Below, piece by piece: positions 1 through 12,577 of a stretch of DNA of 64,000 bases. Numbering within the stretch: position 1 is the stretch's first letter; each line of letters starts with the position of its first letter. Source of the DNA: Budorcas taxicolor. Its lineage: Eukaryota; Chordata; Mammalia; Artiodactyla; Bovidae. The notes beneath the pieces were generated by a model. It was not told the origin of the DNA. It searched no databases and saw only the letters and a program-made list of their open reading frames with translations. The stretch covers positions 72,031,067-72,095,066 of the forward strand of contig NC_068912.1 in NCBI RefSeq assembly GCF_023091745.1, read 5' to 3'. A program made the translations under genes and the position numbers.

Positions 1-2700
1 AATCCAATAAAACTGTACCCCCAGAAGGCTCTTGTTCCACCCATTTTCTATTGCTGATTTCACATCCCAGGACATAGTGCACTACTGATTTCCCCCTGCT
101 TCTTCCAGGAACACTGCTGAGAAATTTATTTGATAAGTGAGGCAGACAAAAAGAAACACCAATGAAGGGAATAGGAAAATGAAGGCTTTTTCATTGCCTG
201 CCTGCCTCACAGAGCAGATCCAATGTGATATGAGGCCTGGCTATCTCCCCTAGGTCAGCAAATAATCCATACCTCTGACACAGAGAACACACTAGGTATA
301 ATTTCTAGTTCTAATTTACTGATTTCCTGCATTGTTCTGACATTTCATATCAGCATCTTTTGGTCATTAGAAACTCTCTTAAGACCTGAGAGATTTAACC
401 AATTTTCTGAATTGCTATTTCTACTTATAATTTTCCTTCTCTCTGCATTTTCAGTGGAAGTTTGGGGAAAGCATTGACTGGCTGGTTACCATCCTGACCT
501 GAACATCGAAAATGACCTTGTTCAGAAGATTTTTAAAAGTCACAGGAGCTAAATAACCCCTAATATCTGGGGGAAATAGATGAATAATCTTGAGTTAAGA
601 GTATGCAATAAATAAGCAGTGGGTTGCCAGAGTTCTGTTATAATGTTGGTCATGTGAGGCTCAGCAGGGTATCCTAGACCCTACAGGAAGCTGTAGTCAA
701 GATTACTATATGTGCTGCAAGTAGAAACAAGTCTATTGTGACTAAGAAACTTGTATTAGAAGATTCAAAGTGATTTTTAAAAAGAAGTCACAAGTAATTC
801 ATTGTATTCATGATACTTATCAAGCTCATCAAAGGAAATAGAAAAAGTTTTGACATAAGTAATCATCTAATACCTAAAAGAGTACAAATTTCCAAAATGC
901 TGCCTGTTTGGAAGACTGTCTTATAATTTTTATGACTATTGTCCTAGCAACTTTTATATAATGAGGAAAAATGATTCTGACATTAATTTCTCACAATGCC
1001 CCTGGCCAAAAGATGAGATAAATTTACCCACTTATTTTTGAATATATGGAAGTTGTGGCATTTGAAGCATATGGAATAGATACATTGTTAGCATTCTTAT
1101 TATCATAATTTTAGGGGTGAAGCCATATGGCATTTCATAGGTTTTCTTAGGGCATACATTTTAAGCTTTCTAAATTGATGTTAGTAATATTCTATTCTTG
1201 AAGTAAATTCATTCACTCTTCTTCTAGGAAACAGCAAATAAACAAGTATCTCTTCATTAGAAATACCTCCAGGGTCAAATAGAGAATATACCTGTCCCTG
1301 AGTGAGTTCAACCTAGAAAGCAAAGGTTTTGCATGCCACTTAATGTTTCACTTCTAGAGTGATACACTAACTAAGGCAATAATGATATATCTGAGATGTT
1401 TTGTAAAGAGAAATTATAGGAATTTGATTCACATTCAAGATTATTATTCTCATTATCTGACCTAGTAAATGAAATTTAAAGGAAATAATTCAGTATGAAG
1501 ATCTTCTCCAACATTTTTCACAGCTAGTGGATTTAAGTTCAGCCTATGCTATAAAAGGTGTGGATAGTTTATTTCCCTTGAAAAGTTTTGTAGGAAAGCT
1601 TGTTACACCCTTACAGCTCAATAAGAAGAATACAAGTCTTCTGATTTCCCTAGTAAGTAAAGCTGAGTATCAGCTCATGACACATTTTATGCCTTATGAA
1701 CTGTGTTGAACCATCTTCAGCTGTGTATACTTTACATTTATGTTTTTTGAGAACATTTAAATAATTCTAATGAACCCTTGAATATATTTAGTGGATCATT
1801 AAATTAGATACTTTTTTTAAAGTATAAGAGTTGTTAATCATAACATAATAATGATCTCGACTCAAATTGCTAAACTCATAAAATATATGGATATAATTTT
1901 ACTATTTCCAAATTTAAAAACCAAAGATTAAATTGCCTATACTAACATCAAGTGCACAATTCCTAAGAGTGGTGTCCTGCCATAACCAATGATATAAAAA
2001 TATGGATAAAAATTAACTAGGCTATAATTATAGATGGAAAACCACAACAAACCAATGCAGGGACATAGTTGATTTAGGAATCAATAACTATAGTTAATAG
2101 AACTTTGTCTGAATGCTGGAAAACATACAAATTTAGCTGATATTTGAGAAAAATGGTATGATTTTAGTTATTGAAAGCAAATTCATGAAATTAGCCAAAC
2201 ATAGCTCATTTATTGGTAAGACCAAATTGTCACCAAACTAGGAAATCTGGTAGGCCAAGGTTAAGCGACATGTGTTTTGTTTGCTTCAAACATTCTTAAA
2301 TAATGAAAGAAACGGTAGCAGCTTTATGGAACTGATTGATGCAATCTCAACTCACTAGGTTTATGGTTCTTAACAAAAAACAGCTATATCATGCATGACC
2401 CACATTATGAAGAAAAAGTGCCAAAAGAAAGGAGGACTTGTACCTCATCTCAGGACAATGATAGAAAATCAATTAAAAGTGCTAGAATTATTTCATTGTT
2501 AGATGATTAATGTAAACAAATACCAACAAGTTCAATTTTGAAAAACTGAAGTAATTAAATGGAATTGTATTGTGTAATGATTATCAAAAAGAAAAAAGAA
2601 TTTGGAAAGGCATAATTTCTCTTTAGTATACACATTTCAAAAAAATGCATTGGAAATTAAATCAGAAGTTAGTGAAATTAAATACCTAATATCACATTTA
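1..2700. other. Unassigned AT-rich intergenic DNA
   Basis: No repeat family I recognise and no convincing coding region. The only frame above about 60 codons (1527-1709, plus strand) has no recognisable motif and sits in AT-rich sequence, so I treat it as chance. Very old, diverged repeats could be present but cannot be named by eye. Confidence 0.5.
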
Positions 2701-2702
2701 TC

Positions 2703-4737
2703 TGATTATACAGTGAACGTGACAAAAGATCCAAGGGATTAGATCTGTGCAGAGTGCCTGCAGGACTATGGATGGAGCTTCATAACATTGTACAAGAGAT
2801 AGTGATCAAAACCATCCCCAAGGAAATGAAATGCAAAAAGGCAAAATGATTATCTGAGGAGCCCTTACAAATAGCTGAGAAAACAAAAGAAGCCTAAGGC
2901 AAAGGAGAAAAAGAAAGATATCCATCTAATTCAGAGTTCCAAAGAATAGCAAGAAGAGATTAAAAAAAAAAAAAAAAAAGCCTTCCTAAGCAATCAAAGC
3001 AAAGAAATAGAGGAAAACAATAGAATGTGAAAAACTAAGATCTCTTCAAGAAAATTAGAGATACCAAGGGGACATTTCATGCAAAGATGGGCACAATAAA
3101 GGACAGAAATGGTATGGACCTAGCAGAAGCAGAAGATATTAAGAAGAGGTGGCAAAAATACATAGAAGAGCTATACAAAAAGATATTTATGACTGAAATA
3201 ATCATGAGGGTGTGATCACTCACCTAGAGCCAGACATTCTGGAATGTGAAGTCAAATGGGCCTTAGGAAGTATCACTATGAACAAAGGTAGTGGAGGTGA
3301 TGGAATTCCAACTCAGTTATTTCAAATCCTAAAAGATAATGCTATGAACGTGCTGCCCTCAATATGCCAGCAGTTTTGAAAAACTCAGCAGTGGCCACAG
3401 GACTGGAAAAGATTAGTTTTCATTACAATCCTGAAAAAAGGCAATGACAAAGTATGTTTAAACTACCACTCGATTGCATTCACCTCACATGCTAGCAAAG
3501 TAATGCTCAAAATTCTCCAAGCTAGGTTTCCACAGTAGGTGAACCAAGAATTTTTGGATATTCAAACTGGATTTAGAAAAAGGAGAGGAAGCAGAGGTCA
3601 AATTGCCAACATCTGTTGGATCATAGAAAATGCAAGAGAATTTAAGAAAAGCATCTACTTCTTTATTGATTATACTAAAGTCTCTGACTGTGGGGATCAC
3701 AGAAAACTGTGGAAAATACTTAAAGAGATAGGAATACCAGACCACCTGACCTTCCTCCTGAGGAATCTGTATGCGGGTCAAGAAGCAACCATTAAAACCA
3801 GACACGGAACAACAAACCTGGTTCCAAATTGGGAAAGGAGTACATCAAGGCTGTACATTGTCACCACGCTTATTTAACACTTAGGCAGAGAACATCATGC
3901 AAAATCCTAGGCTGGAGACAAGCTAGAATTACGATTCCTAGGAGAAATATCAATAACCTCAAATATGCAGATGGCACCACATTATGGCAGAAAGCTAAGA
4001 GAAACTGAAGAGCCTCTTCATGAAGGTGAAAGATGAGAGTGAAAAAGTTGGCTTAAAACTCAATGTTCAAAAACCAAAGGTCATGGCATCTGGTCCCATC
4101 GCTTCATGGCTAGTAGATGGGGAAACGATGGAAACAGTGACAGACTTTATTTGGGGGGGGCTCCAAAATCACTACAGATGGTGACCATAGCCAGGAAATT
4201 AAAAGACACTTGCTCTTTGGAAGAAAAGCTGTGACCAACCTGGACAGAATGTTAAAAAGCGGAGATATTACTTTGTTGACAAAGATCTGTTTAGTCAAAG
4301 CTATTTTCTTTCCAGTAGACATGTATGACTGTGAAAGTTGAACCATAAAGAAAGCTGAACAGCAAAGAATTTATGCCTTTGAATTGTGGTGTTGGAGAAG
4401 ACCTTTGAGAGTCCCTTGTACTCTGAGGAGATCAAACCTGTCAATCTTAGAAGATCAGTACAGAATATTCATTGGAAGGAATGATTTTGAAGGTGAAGCC
4501 CCAATACTTTGACCACCTGATGTGAAGTACTGACTCACTGGAAAAGACCCTGATTCTGGAAAGGATTGAAGAAAGGAGAAGGGGATGGCAGAGGACTAGA
4601 TGGTTAGATGGCATCAATGACTTGATGGGCATGACTTTGAGCAAGCTCCAGAAATTGGTGATGGCCAGGGAAGCCTGGCATGCTGCAGTCCATGAGGTTG
4701 CAAGGAGCTGGACACGACTAAGCAACTAAATTGAATA
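2703..4737 (+). mobile_element. BovB (RTE LINE) copy 1, 5'-truncated
   Basis: BovB is an autonomous non-LTR retrotransposon encoding an endonuclease/reverse transcriptase that copies its RNA at a nicked target. This copy starts near the endonuclease-RT linker, runs through the RT domain (frame at 3539-3877 with a RKRRGSRGQ...FIDYTK block) and the C-terminal region, and ends with the usual GACACGACTAAGCAACT-like 3' terminus at about 4737. It is old and dead: the catalytic YADD is YADG here (about 3967), an A18 run at 2962-2979 breaks the frame, an 8-G tract lies at 4153-4160, and stops are frequent. No target-site duplication (TSD) could be fixed. Confidence 0.92.
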
Positions 4738-4849
4738 GGACTGATATCAAAATTGGGTTGAGGAGTTGAAACTAAAGATAATATAACTTTAATGTAAAGC
4801 ATAACATTTTCATTTCTGTGGTATGTGGATCAATCATTGCTGCAGTGGT

Positions 4850-5345
4850 AGATAAACCTTAAAGCAGTGATTAGAATAAGACTAGAAAAATAAAAGTGGT
4901 TTAATTGGGAAGGAAGAAATAAAATGGTCTTTATTTTCAGATGGAATGATAATATTTGTAGAGAAGCCTAAAGAATTAAGAGTAAAGTGACAAAGATGTG
5001 GTTATAATTGTTGCAAAATGTATGGTTAATACCAAAATGTTAATGGATTTCTTACAGATCAATAATAAAAAAATAAATGTATTTGAAATTAAAAACACAA
5101 TACTGTTTACCTTAGCACCCTTAGAAGTGAAATACTTAAGTAAAAATCAAGATATTGACACTATTTTTGTGAGGAAAACTATAAAACTCTGATGAAACAT
5201 ACCAAGGAAGAACTAAATAAATGGAGAAATATGTTATATTCTTGAATAGGAAGACTCAGTATTGTCAAGACGTCAGTTCTTTTCAACCTGAAGTATGGAT
5301 TTAAAACAAGTCCAACCAAAATTCCAACTCATTTTTCATATATTG
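4850..5345 (+). mobile_element. Old L1 ORF2 fragment
   Basis: The sequence corresponds to the L1 ORF2 region after the RT core: a degenerate FSDGMI-like block, then KYLSKNQDI and WRNMLYS..GRLSIVKT-like remnants, with several stops. It is plus-strand and heavily decayed. It is probably an independent fragment, since the L1 that follows (5570 on) begins at an earlier point of ORF2. Confidence 0.6.
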
Positions 5346-6106
5346 ACGAAGGAGACCCAAAGTTTATACAGACAGGAAAAGATGCATATCAGCTAACTGA
5401 TATGTAAAGTTTAGAGGACTGTTATTACACTACTTCATGAGTAGAAATATATGAAATAGAGACAAGAAAAATAATTTAAAAGAACAACAAAATTTAGAGA
5501 TGTTCTCATAAATGATATATGAATTTGAAAACTATATAGCCAAACTAATTTTAAAAAAAACCTCAAAATCAGGAAAGAGGAAACATTACAATCAATGCCA
5601 CAGACATAAAATAGCTCATGAGACTGAAGAATTATATGCCAACATCACCTCGAAGAAATAGATACATTCCTAGAAACATACAATCAACCAAGACTGAACC
5701 CTTAAGAAATAAAAAATCTAAACTGATCAGTAATGAATGTGTATTGCTGGCAGATCCATTACCATTCTGAGCCACCAGAGAATCTTAAAGAGACTGAATC
5801 AGTAATCAAAAACTCCAACAAGGAAAAGTCTGTCACCTGGTGATCTCACTGGTGAGTTCTCCCAAATATATGAAAGAGAATTCATATGAATCTTCTCAAC
5901 TCTTCTAAAAATCAGAGAGCATAGAAAAATCCAACACATCTTAGAGGTCAATGTTACTCTAATATCAAATCTAGAGAATACTATAAGAAAACTACATGAC
6001 AATAACCCTGATAAATATGGAGGCAAACTTTCCAACAAAATACTAGCAAACCAACTCAACAGTACATTAGAAGGATTAACTCCATGATCAAGTGGGATAT
6101 ATTTCT

Positions 6107-7375
6107 GTTCTGTTCAGTTGCTCAGTTGTGTCCAACTCTGCGATCCCATGAACCGCAGCACATCAGGTCTCCCTGTCCGTCGCCAACTCCCAGAGTCCAC
6201 CCAAACCCAAGTCTATTGAGTTGGTGATGCCATCTAACCACCTCATCCTCTGTCATCCCATTCTCCTCCTGCCCTCAATCTTTCCCAGTATCAAGGTCTT
6301 TTCAAATGAGTCAGCTGTTTGCATGAGGTGGCCAAAGTATTGGAGTTTCAGCTTCAATATGAGTCCTTCAAATGAACACCCAGGACTGATACCCTTTAGG
6401 ATGGATATCCTTGCAGGCCGAGAAAGTCTCAAGAGTCTTCTCCAACACCACAGTTCAATAGCTTCAATTCTTTGGCACTCAGCTTTCTTTATAGTCCAAC
6501 TCTCACTTCCATACATGACTACTGGTAAAACCATAACCTTGACTAGACAGACCTTTGTTTGTCTAATAATGTCTCTGCTTTTTAACATGCTGTCCAGATT
6601 GGTCATAACTTTCCTTCCAAGGAGTAACAGTCTTTCAATTTCTTGGCTGCAATCACCATCTGCAGTGATTTTGGAGCCCAGGAAAATAAATTCAGCCACT
6701 GTTTCCACTGTTTCCCCATCCCTTTGCCATGAAGGGATGGGACCAGATGGCATGATCTTCGTTTTCTGAATGTTGAGCTTTAAGCCAACTTTTTCACTTT
6801 CCTCTTTCACTTTCCTCAAGAGGCTCTTTATTTCTTCACTTTCTGCCATAAGGGTGGTGTCATCTGTATATCTGAGGTTATTGATATTTCTCCCAACAAT
6901 CTTGCTTCCAGCTTGTGCTTCCTCCAGCCCAACATTTCTCATGATGTACTCTGCATATAAGTTAAATCAGCAGGATGACAATATACAGCCTTGAAGTCCT
7001 CTTTTTCCTATTTGGAACCAGTCTGTTTTTCCATGTCCTGTTCTAACTTGCTTCCTGACCTGCATATAGGTTTCTCAAGAGGCTGGTCAGGTCCTCTGGT
7101 ATTCCCATTTCCTTCAGAATTTTCCACAGTTTATTGTGATCCACACAGTCAAAGGCTTTGGCATAGTCAATAAAACAGAAATAGATATTTTTCTTGAACT
7201 TTCTTGCTTTTTTGATGACCCATTGGATGTTGGCAATTTGATCTCTGGTTCCTCTGCCTTTTCTAAAACCAGCTTGAACATCTGAAAGTTCACGGTTCAC
7301 ATATAGCTGAAGCCTGGCTTGGAGAATTTTGAGCATTACTAGCGTGTGAGATGAGTGCAATTGTGCGGTATTTGA
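6107..7375 (-). mobile_element. BovB copy 2, nested in L1
   Basis: Minus-strand, 5'-truncated BovB of about 1.27 kb, inserted in the L1 RT region: L1 reads up to 6106 and resumes at 7376. Frames on the minus strand at 7043-7384 (VNRELSDVQAGFRKGRGTRDQ, FIDYAKAFDCVDHNKL) and 6253-6942 (229 codons, from MRNVGLEEAQAG to GKIEGRRRMG) cover the RT palm and C-terminus. The catalytic motif is YTDD rather than YADD. The GKIEG residue set puts it in the older-looking group. The 3' tail is reduced to a few TTCAG-like units. Confidence 0.93.
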
Positions 7376-8195
7376 GGGATGCAAGGAGGGTTCAACATAT
7401 CCAATTCAATAAAGTCATATGCCACATTAACAAACTGAGAGGTTAAATTTATATGACTATCTCAATAGATACAGTAGAAATATTTGCCAAAATTAAACAT
7501 CCTTTCAAAGTAAACACTGAAAACTGAGAAGGCATGTGCATCAAAATAATAAAGGCTATAAATGACAAAGTCACAGCTAACTTAGATTGAGTAATTTTTT
7601 CTAAGACCAAAAGCAAGACAAGTGCATCCACATTCACCACCGTTTTCACTTAAATACAGAAAGTGATAGCCAGAGTAATTAGGCAAGAAAAAAACAAAAG
7701 GAACCTAAATCAGAGAGAAAGAAAATTGTCTCTATTTTCAGATCCTATGTTTTTATGTACTGACAATCCTAAAGAATCCACCAAAAAAAAACTATTAGAA
7801 CTAATAAATTCAATAAAGTTGCAGAAAAAAAATCAACAAACAAAACTTTGAGTTTCTACACACTCACAAAAATCTGTTGAGAAAAAAAAATTTAAATCAA
7901 TCTTATTTGTAGTAGCAACAAAATAATGAAATACTTAAGATTAAATGTAACCAGTGAAGTGGAAAATCTGTACACTAATCGTACGGCATTGATGAAAGAA
8001 ATTAAAGACAGTGCAAATAAATGGAAAGCTATTTCATGTTCATGGGTTGGGAGAATAAAAATCATTAAAATTTCCATAATACCAAAGCCATCTATGAACT
8101 CAGTATGACCCCTATCAAAATTCCAATGGTATTTTTCAAAAAATTCCAAAATTTACATAAAACCCTGAAAGACCAAAAATAGCAACCCTCTCTAG

Positions 8196-8288
8196 TATTC
8201 TTGCCTGGACAATTACATGGATGGAGGAGAATGGCAGGCAACAGTCCATGGGGTTGCAGAGTAGAACATGACTGAGCAACTAAGCAAG
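8196..8288 (+). mobile_element. Bov-tA SINE 3' fragment
   Basis: Matches the 3' half of Bov-tA: a CTTGCCTGGA...ATGGATGGAGGAG block, then CAGTCCATGGGGTTGCAGAG and a GACTGAGCAACT end. The tRNA-related 5' part is missing. It lies among old L1 pieces. Confidence 0.75.
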
Positions 8289-8367
8289 TTGTTAGGATGG
8301 CAATATTTTCTCAATTGATCTACAGAGTCAATGCAATTTCTATCAAAACATAATCTGCCTTTTAAAA

Positions 8368-9083
8368 ATTTATTTTTATTGAATTATTGTTACTTTACTA
8401 TGTTGAGTCAGTTTTGGCTCTACAGCAAAGTGAATCAGCTATATGTATATATTTATTCCCTCTATTTTTATTTCCTTTCCATTTAAGTCACCACAGAGTA
8501 CTGAGTGTTAATTTCTGGTGTACAGCAAAGTGATTCAGTTACATATATGCACATCTATATTAGTATTTGTACATATATGTATAAATATTTAAAATTTCAG
8601 AGTATTGGTCATTATAACAAGATATTGAACATCGTCCCCTGTGGTATCAGAGAAGGCAATGGCACCCTTGGAAAATCTTGCCTGGAAAATCCCAAGGATG
8701 GAGGAGCCTGGTAGGCTTCAGTCCATGGGGTCGGTAAGAGTTGGACATGGCTGAAGCGACTTAGCAGCAGCAGCAGCCACTGTGCTATAGTATATCTTCA
8801 TTACTTATTATTTTATACTGATTAGTTTTCATCTACTAATTCCAAACTCTTAAATTATCCCACCTTTTTCTCTTTGGTAGTCATAAATTTGTCTTCTATG
8901 TTTGTCTGATCCTGTTTTGTAAGTACATTCATTTGTATCATTTTTTAGATTTCACATATAAGAGATATCATACAGTATCACATGATATTATTACGATAAT
9001 CTCTTGGTCTATCCATGTTACTACAAATGGCATTATTTTATTCTTTTTATGGATAAGTAATATTCTACCATATGTATAAGGTA
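8368..9083 (-). mobile_element. L1 3' end (3' UTR), split by a Bov-tA
   Basis: Minus-strand L1 3' UTR. It opens with TTTATTTTTATTGAATTATT, the complement of the tail, followed by GCAAAGTGAATCAGCTATA and a second GCAAAGTGATTCAGTTACA block, and it ends near the GTAATATTCTACCATATGT stretch. A Bov-tA interrupts it at 8648-8779 between near-identical 9-bp flanks. Confidence 0.8.
8648..8779 (+). mobile_element. Bov-tA SINE with (AGC)n tail
   Basis: Plus-strand Bov-tA: CAGAGAAGGCAATGGCACCC start, a CTTGCCTGGAAAATCCCA core, a CAGTCCATGGGGTCGGTAAG block and a CAGCAGCAGCAG tail. The flanks CTGTGGTAT (8639-8647) and CTGTGCTAT (8780-8788) look like a 9-bp TSD with one mismatch, so this SINE inserted into an existing L1 3' UTR. 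Confidence 0.85.
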
Positions 9084-9111
9084 GAATATTGTTGGTAGAA
9101 TATATCTGTAT

Positions 9112-9748
9112 TTCAGTTCAGTTCAGTTCAGTCGCTCAGTGGTATCCGACTCCTTGCGACCGCATGAATCGCAGCACTCCAGGCCTCCCTGTCCATCACC
9201 AGGTCCCGGAGTTCACTCAGACTCACGTCCATCGAGTCCGTGATGCCATCCAGCCATCTCATCCTCGGTCGTCCCCTTCTCCTCCTGCCCTAAATCCCTC
9301 CTAGCATCAGAGTCTTTTCCAATGAGTCAACTCTTCGCATCAGGTGGCCAAAGTACTGGAGTTTTAGCTTCAGCATCATTTCTTCCAAGGAAAGCCCAGG
9401 GCTGATCTCCTTCAGATGGACTGGTTGGATCTCCTTGCAGTCCAAGGGACTCTGAAGAGTCTCCTCCAACACCACAGTTCAAAAGCATCAATTCTTTGGC
9501 GCTCAGCTTTCTTCACAGTCCAACTCTCACATCCATACATGACCACTGGAAAAACCATAGCCTTGACTAGACGGTCCTTTGTTGGCAAAGTAATGTCTCT
9601 GCTTCTGAATATGTAATCTAGTTTGGTCATAATTTTTCTTCCAAGGAGCAAGCGTCTTTTAGTTTTATGGCTGCAATCACCATCTGCAGTGATTTTAGAG
9701 CCCCCCAAAATAAAGTCTGACACTGTTTCCACTGTTTCCCCATCTATT
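9112..9748 (-). mobile_element. BovB copy 3, 5'-truncated
   Basis: Minus-strand BovB of about 0.64 kb, with a (TTCAG)n tail at 9112-9133 and the C-terminal coding part only. Reading frames at 9290-9475 and 9412-9732 give METVSDFILGGSKITADGD and CESWTVKKAERQRIDAFELW. LMLGGI near the end places it in the younger-looking group. A frameshift in the PWTARRSNQ region separates the two frames. Truncation falls in the AATAGATGGGGAAAC region. Confidence 0.93.
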
Positions 9749-9754
9749 TATTCC

Positions 9755-10330
9755 TTTTTCTTCTAATTGGGCCAGAACCTACAGTATGATGCTGAATTAG
9801 AAGTGGTGAGAGTAAACATATTTTCTTTTTTTCTGATCTCGAGTGGAAAGAATTCAGACATTTACCATTAAGTATAATGTTACCTGTAAACTTTTTAAGA
9901 AGCATTTTACATTTCAGGAAGTTCCTTTCTATTTTTCATTTGAGTGTTTTTTTCATATTGAATTGTAGCCAATGCTTTTTTTTTTAAAAATCTTTTGATG
10001 TGGTTGTGTGTTTTTATATTTTATTATATAGTATTAATATTATGCATAATATTTGTTGTTTTTAATGTTTAATTATCTTGAGATTTTAATGTTAAACTGT
10101 TTGTAATGGGATAAATTCCATTTGATCAAGATACATAATCATTTTTGTATGTTTCTGGATTTCATTCACTAGATTTTGTTGAGTATTTTTTCATCTATAC
10201 TCATTTATAACTTTATTGCTACTTATGTTTCAGGTATTCCTTTGGAAATGGTGTATGGATTCATTACATATTCTAATGTATTATCTATAGATTATAAGAT
10301 AAAGTCAAGCATGTATCTGCTGATATTTTT
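9755..10330 (-). mobile_element. Old L1 ORF2 fragment
   Basis: Minus-strand sequence resembling the middle of L1 ORF2: the complement of the segment around the conserved DQVGFIPGMQ block (GGGATAAATTCCATTTGATC at about 10109) and the flanking ILNKILA region (CACTAGATTTTGTTGAGTAT, about 10167). It is strongly diverged and T-rich, with no open frame. Confidence 0.6.
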
Positions 10331-10375
10331 TAAGTTGACCTGATTTCATACTTAGGAATATCTCTTAGTAGTAGG

Positions 10376-10585
10376 CTTCCCTAATGGCTCAGATGGTAAA
10401 GATTCTGCCTGCAATGCAGGAGACCCATGCTCTATTTCTGGATTGGGATGATCCCTTGGAGAAGGAATGGCAACCCACTCCAGTATCCTTGCCTGGAGAA
10501 TTCCATGAACAGAGGAGGCTGGCAGGCTATGGTCCACAGGGTAGCAAAGAGTCAGATACCACTGAGCGACTATCACTCACTCACT
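10376..10585 (+). mobile_element. Bov-tA SINE (complete)
   Basis: Plus-strand tRNA-headed SINE. It has a tRNA-derived start GGCTTCCCTAATGGCTCAGA with a box-B-like GCCTGCAATGCAGGAGAC stretch, then the BovB-derived body (GAGAAGGAATGGCAACCCAC, CTTGCCTGGAGAATTCCATG) and a GACTGAGCGACTATCACTCA end with a short TCAC repeat. The length of about 210 bp fits a complete monomer. A short frame across it (10384-10695) is not a gene. Confidence 0.9.
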
Positions 10586-10589
10586 CTAT

Positions 10590-11754
10590 TACAAAATGTA
10601 ATAATATTCTTATGTCATATTTTTTAAATAAGCTCTCCACCTCTCAGAGCCTAGCTTTAGAATGGAGGCAAAATCATGCAAGCATCATAATGTAAAGTTT
10701 TTCAAGTATAAACTGCAGCCCATGGAAAGAAAGTCTTTGTGTCATTTGTAATTTTTTTTTATATTGGCTGTATTAAGAAAAAAAATTTCTATTAATGATT
10801 TTCAGGTCAGTCATCAGATCCCTGGGGGAGATTTCTGCTCTGGCTGTGATATCTTGAGGCAAAAAATTAAGAAGTCTTTGGAAAAAGTATCATCACCTTT
10901 GTCTTATTTCATCTGATTTATAGTTTTCATTTCTATTATTCCCTTAAAAATTTTAATTTCACATTTGTAGATTTTCTTATTTCACTTTGATAAACTAACT
11001 TCAATGTAAGATTTATTTTCAGAATTATTTACAGTAACAGACACAGTGATCCACATTCCTCTTTACAGACGGCTTTTGTCAGAGCTTCATTACTTTGTGA
11101 TATGAGGAAAAAGATTATCGGTCTGGTGTGGAATATTATTTCTGTAGTGTCAGAAAAGCCATCTCTCAAGTAATATCCGGAAGTAGAATGTTTGCTTGAG
11201 GCTTAAAAGTAATAGCACATGTTTTATCCTCAATTAACATAAAACAATCATTGAAAATAAAATTGATCCAGTGATTTGGATTGAAAGTCATCTCCATATG
11301 ACTGATTTACATTTTGATAATATATTTTTTATGTCACACATCTCTAAGTTTCATATCATGAGTATTTCAGAGATGAAATTGTTGGCGACTTTATAACTTT
11401 CTGGGTTGATAATGATCATGTATCATGATGCATTACCTTTGAGTTGCACTCTAACCAGGGATCAAACCACAACCAACATAGTTATCTTCCTACCTGGAAA
11501 AATAGTGGAGCATCAGAATTTGCTCAGGCAATTACATCCTTGAGATCTCCTAAAGTTTGGAAGTAAGAACCAGAATCTTAGGACATAAAGGTTTTCAGAT
11601 ACAAACACTGGTATGGCAAATCTTAATTTTATGATCTTTCTGTACTGATGCTACTTTCAGTTTTATGTTACAAAGAGAGACTTATTCAGGGATATAATTT
11701 AATTTCCTGATACTGACAATATCTGTGTTATTAATCAAGTTCTACAGCTTCTTA
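10590..11754. other. Unassigned intergenic DNA
   Basis: No recognisable gene. A stretch near 11445-11475 (AACCAGGGATCAAACCACAA) faintly resembles the box-B region of a tRNA-type SINE in antisense, but it is too short to call. Confidence 0.5.
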
Positions 11755-12577
11755 AGTTCAGTTCAGTTCAGTTCAATTCAGTTCAGTTGCTCAGTCGTGT
11801 CTGACTCTTTGTGACCCCATGAATCGCAGTACCCCAGGCCTCCCTGTCCATCACCATCAGCCGGATTTCACTCAGACTCACGTCCATCGAGTCCGTGATG
11901 CCATCCAGCCATCTCATCCTCGGTCGTCCCCTTCTCCTCCTGCCCTCAACCCCTCCCAGCATCAGAGTCTTTTCCAATGAGTCAGTTCTTTGCATGAGGT
12001 GGCCAAAGTACTGGAGCTTCAGCTTTAGCATCATTCTTTCCAAAGAAATCCCAGGGTTGATCTCTTTCAGAATGGACTGGTTGGATCTCCTTGCAGTCCA
12101 AGGGACTCTCAAGAGTCTTTTCCAACACCACAGTTCAAAAGCATCAATTCTTTGGCGCTCAGCCTTCTTCACAGTCCAACTCTTATATCCATACATGACC
12201 ACAGGAAAAACCATAGCCTTGACTAGACGGACCTTAGTCAGCAAAGTATTGTCTCTGCTTTTGAATATACTATCTAGGTTGACCATAACTTTTCTTCCAA
12301 GGAGTAAGTGTCTTTTAATTTCATGGCTGCAGTCACCATCTACAGTGATCTTGGAGCCCAAAAAAGTGAAGTCTGACACTGTTTCCACTGTTTCCCCATC
12401 TATTTCTCATGAAGTGATGGGACCAGATGCCATGATCTTTGTTTTCTGAATGTTGAGCTTTAAGCCAACTTTTTCACTCTCCTCTTTCACTTTCATCAAG
12501 AGGCTTTTTAGCTCCTCTTCACTTTCTGCCATAAAGGTGGTGTCATCTGCATATCTGAGGTTATTGATATTTCTCCT
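11755..12577 (-). mobile_element. BovB copy 4, 5'-truncated
   Basis: Minus-strand BovB of about 0.82 kb with a (TTCAG)n tail at 11755-11789. A single open frame of 201 codons (11783-12388) runs from METVSDFTFLGSKITVDGD through KSWTVKKAERQRIDAFELW and RRGRPRMRWLDGITDSMDV to KSQTRLSN, the normal BovB C-terminus. The part upstream, including the YADD motif at about 12546, is in another frame. It ends at the INNLRYADD-adjacent TTATTGATATTTCTCC. It is one of the better preserved C-terminal domains, but without endonuclease or most of the RT. Confidence 0.94.

Larger units (their letters stand above)
5570..8365 (+). mobile_element. Old L1 ORF2 fragment, split by BovB copy 2 and a SINE
   Basis: Plus-strand L1 ORF2 sequence begins at the pre-RT region (HETEELYANI-like at about 5615), continues through a degenerate TKNSNKEKSVTW region to CTMIKWDIF at 6106, and resumes after BovB copy 2 at 7376 with GMQGGFNISNSIKS. 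It then runs through the 3' part of the RT domain to KYLRLNVTSEVENLY and RIKIIKISIIPKPSMN (about 8090). A Bov-tA piece follows at 8196-8288, and another short ORF2-like scrap at 8296-8350 may be the same or a separate L1. Stops are frequent and no intact domain remains. Confidence 0.75.

Noticed and set aside
1527..1709. 60-codon frame as a small host gene or exon
   Set aside because: No recognisable domain and no supporting signal; its length is expected by chance.
6253..6942. Long open frames (up to 229 codons) with reverse-transcriptase motifs as possible functional genes or a retron-like system
   Set aside because: All RT-bearing frames are BovB or L1 fragments: 5'-truncated, lacking the endonuclease, with tails and TSDs of mobile elements, and broken by stops.
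10376..10450. Functional tRNA gene
   Set aside because: The tRNA-like start belongs to a Bov-tA SINE: no intact cloverleaf, and SINE body and tail follow.
10384..10695. 103-codon frame beginning MAQMVKILPAMQETHALF
   Set aside because: It is the Bov-tA SINE read through; the frame comes from the tRNA-like head and SINE body.
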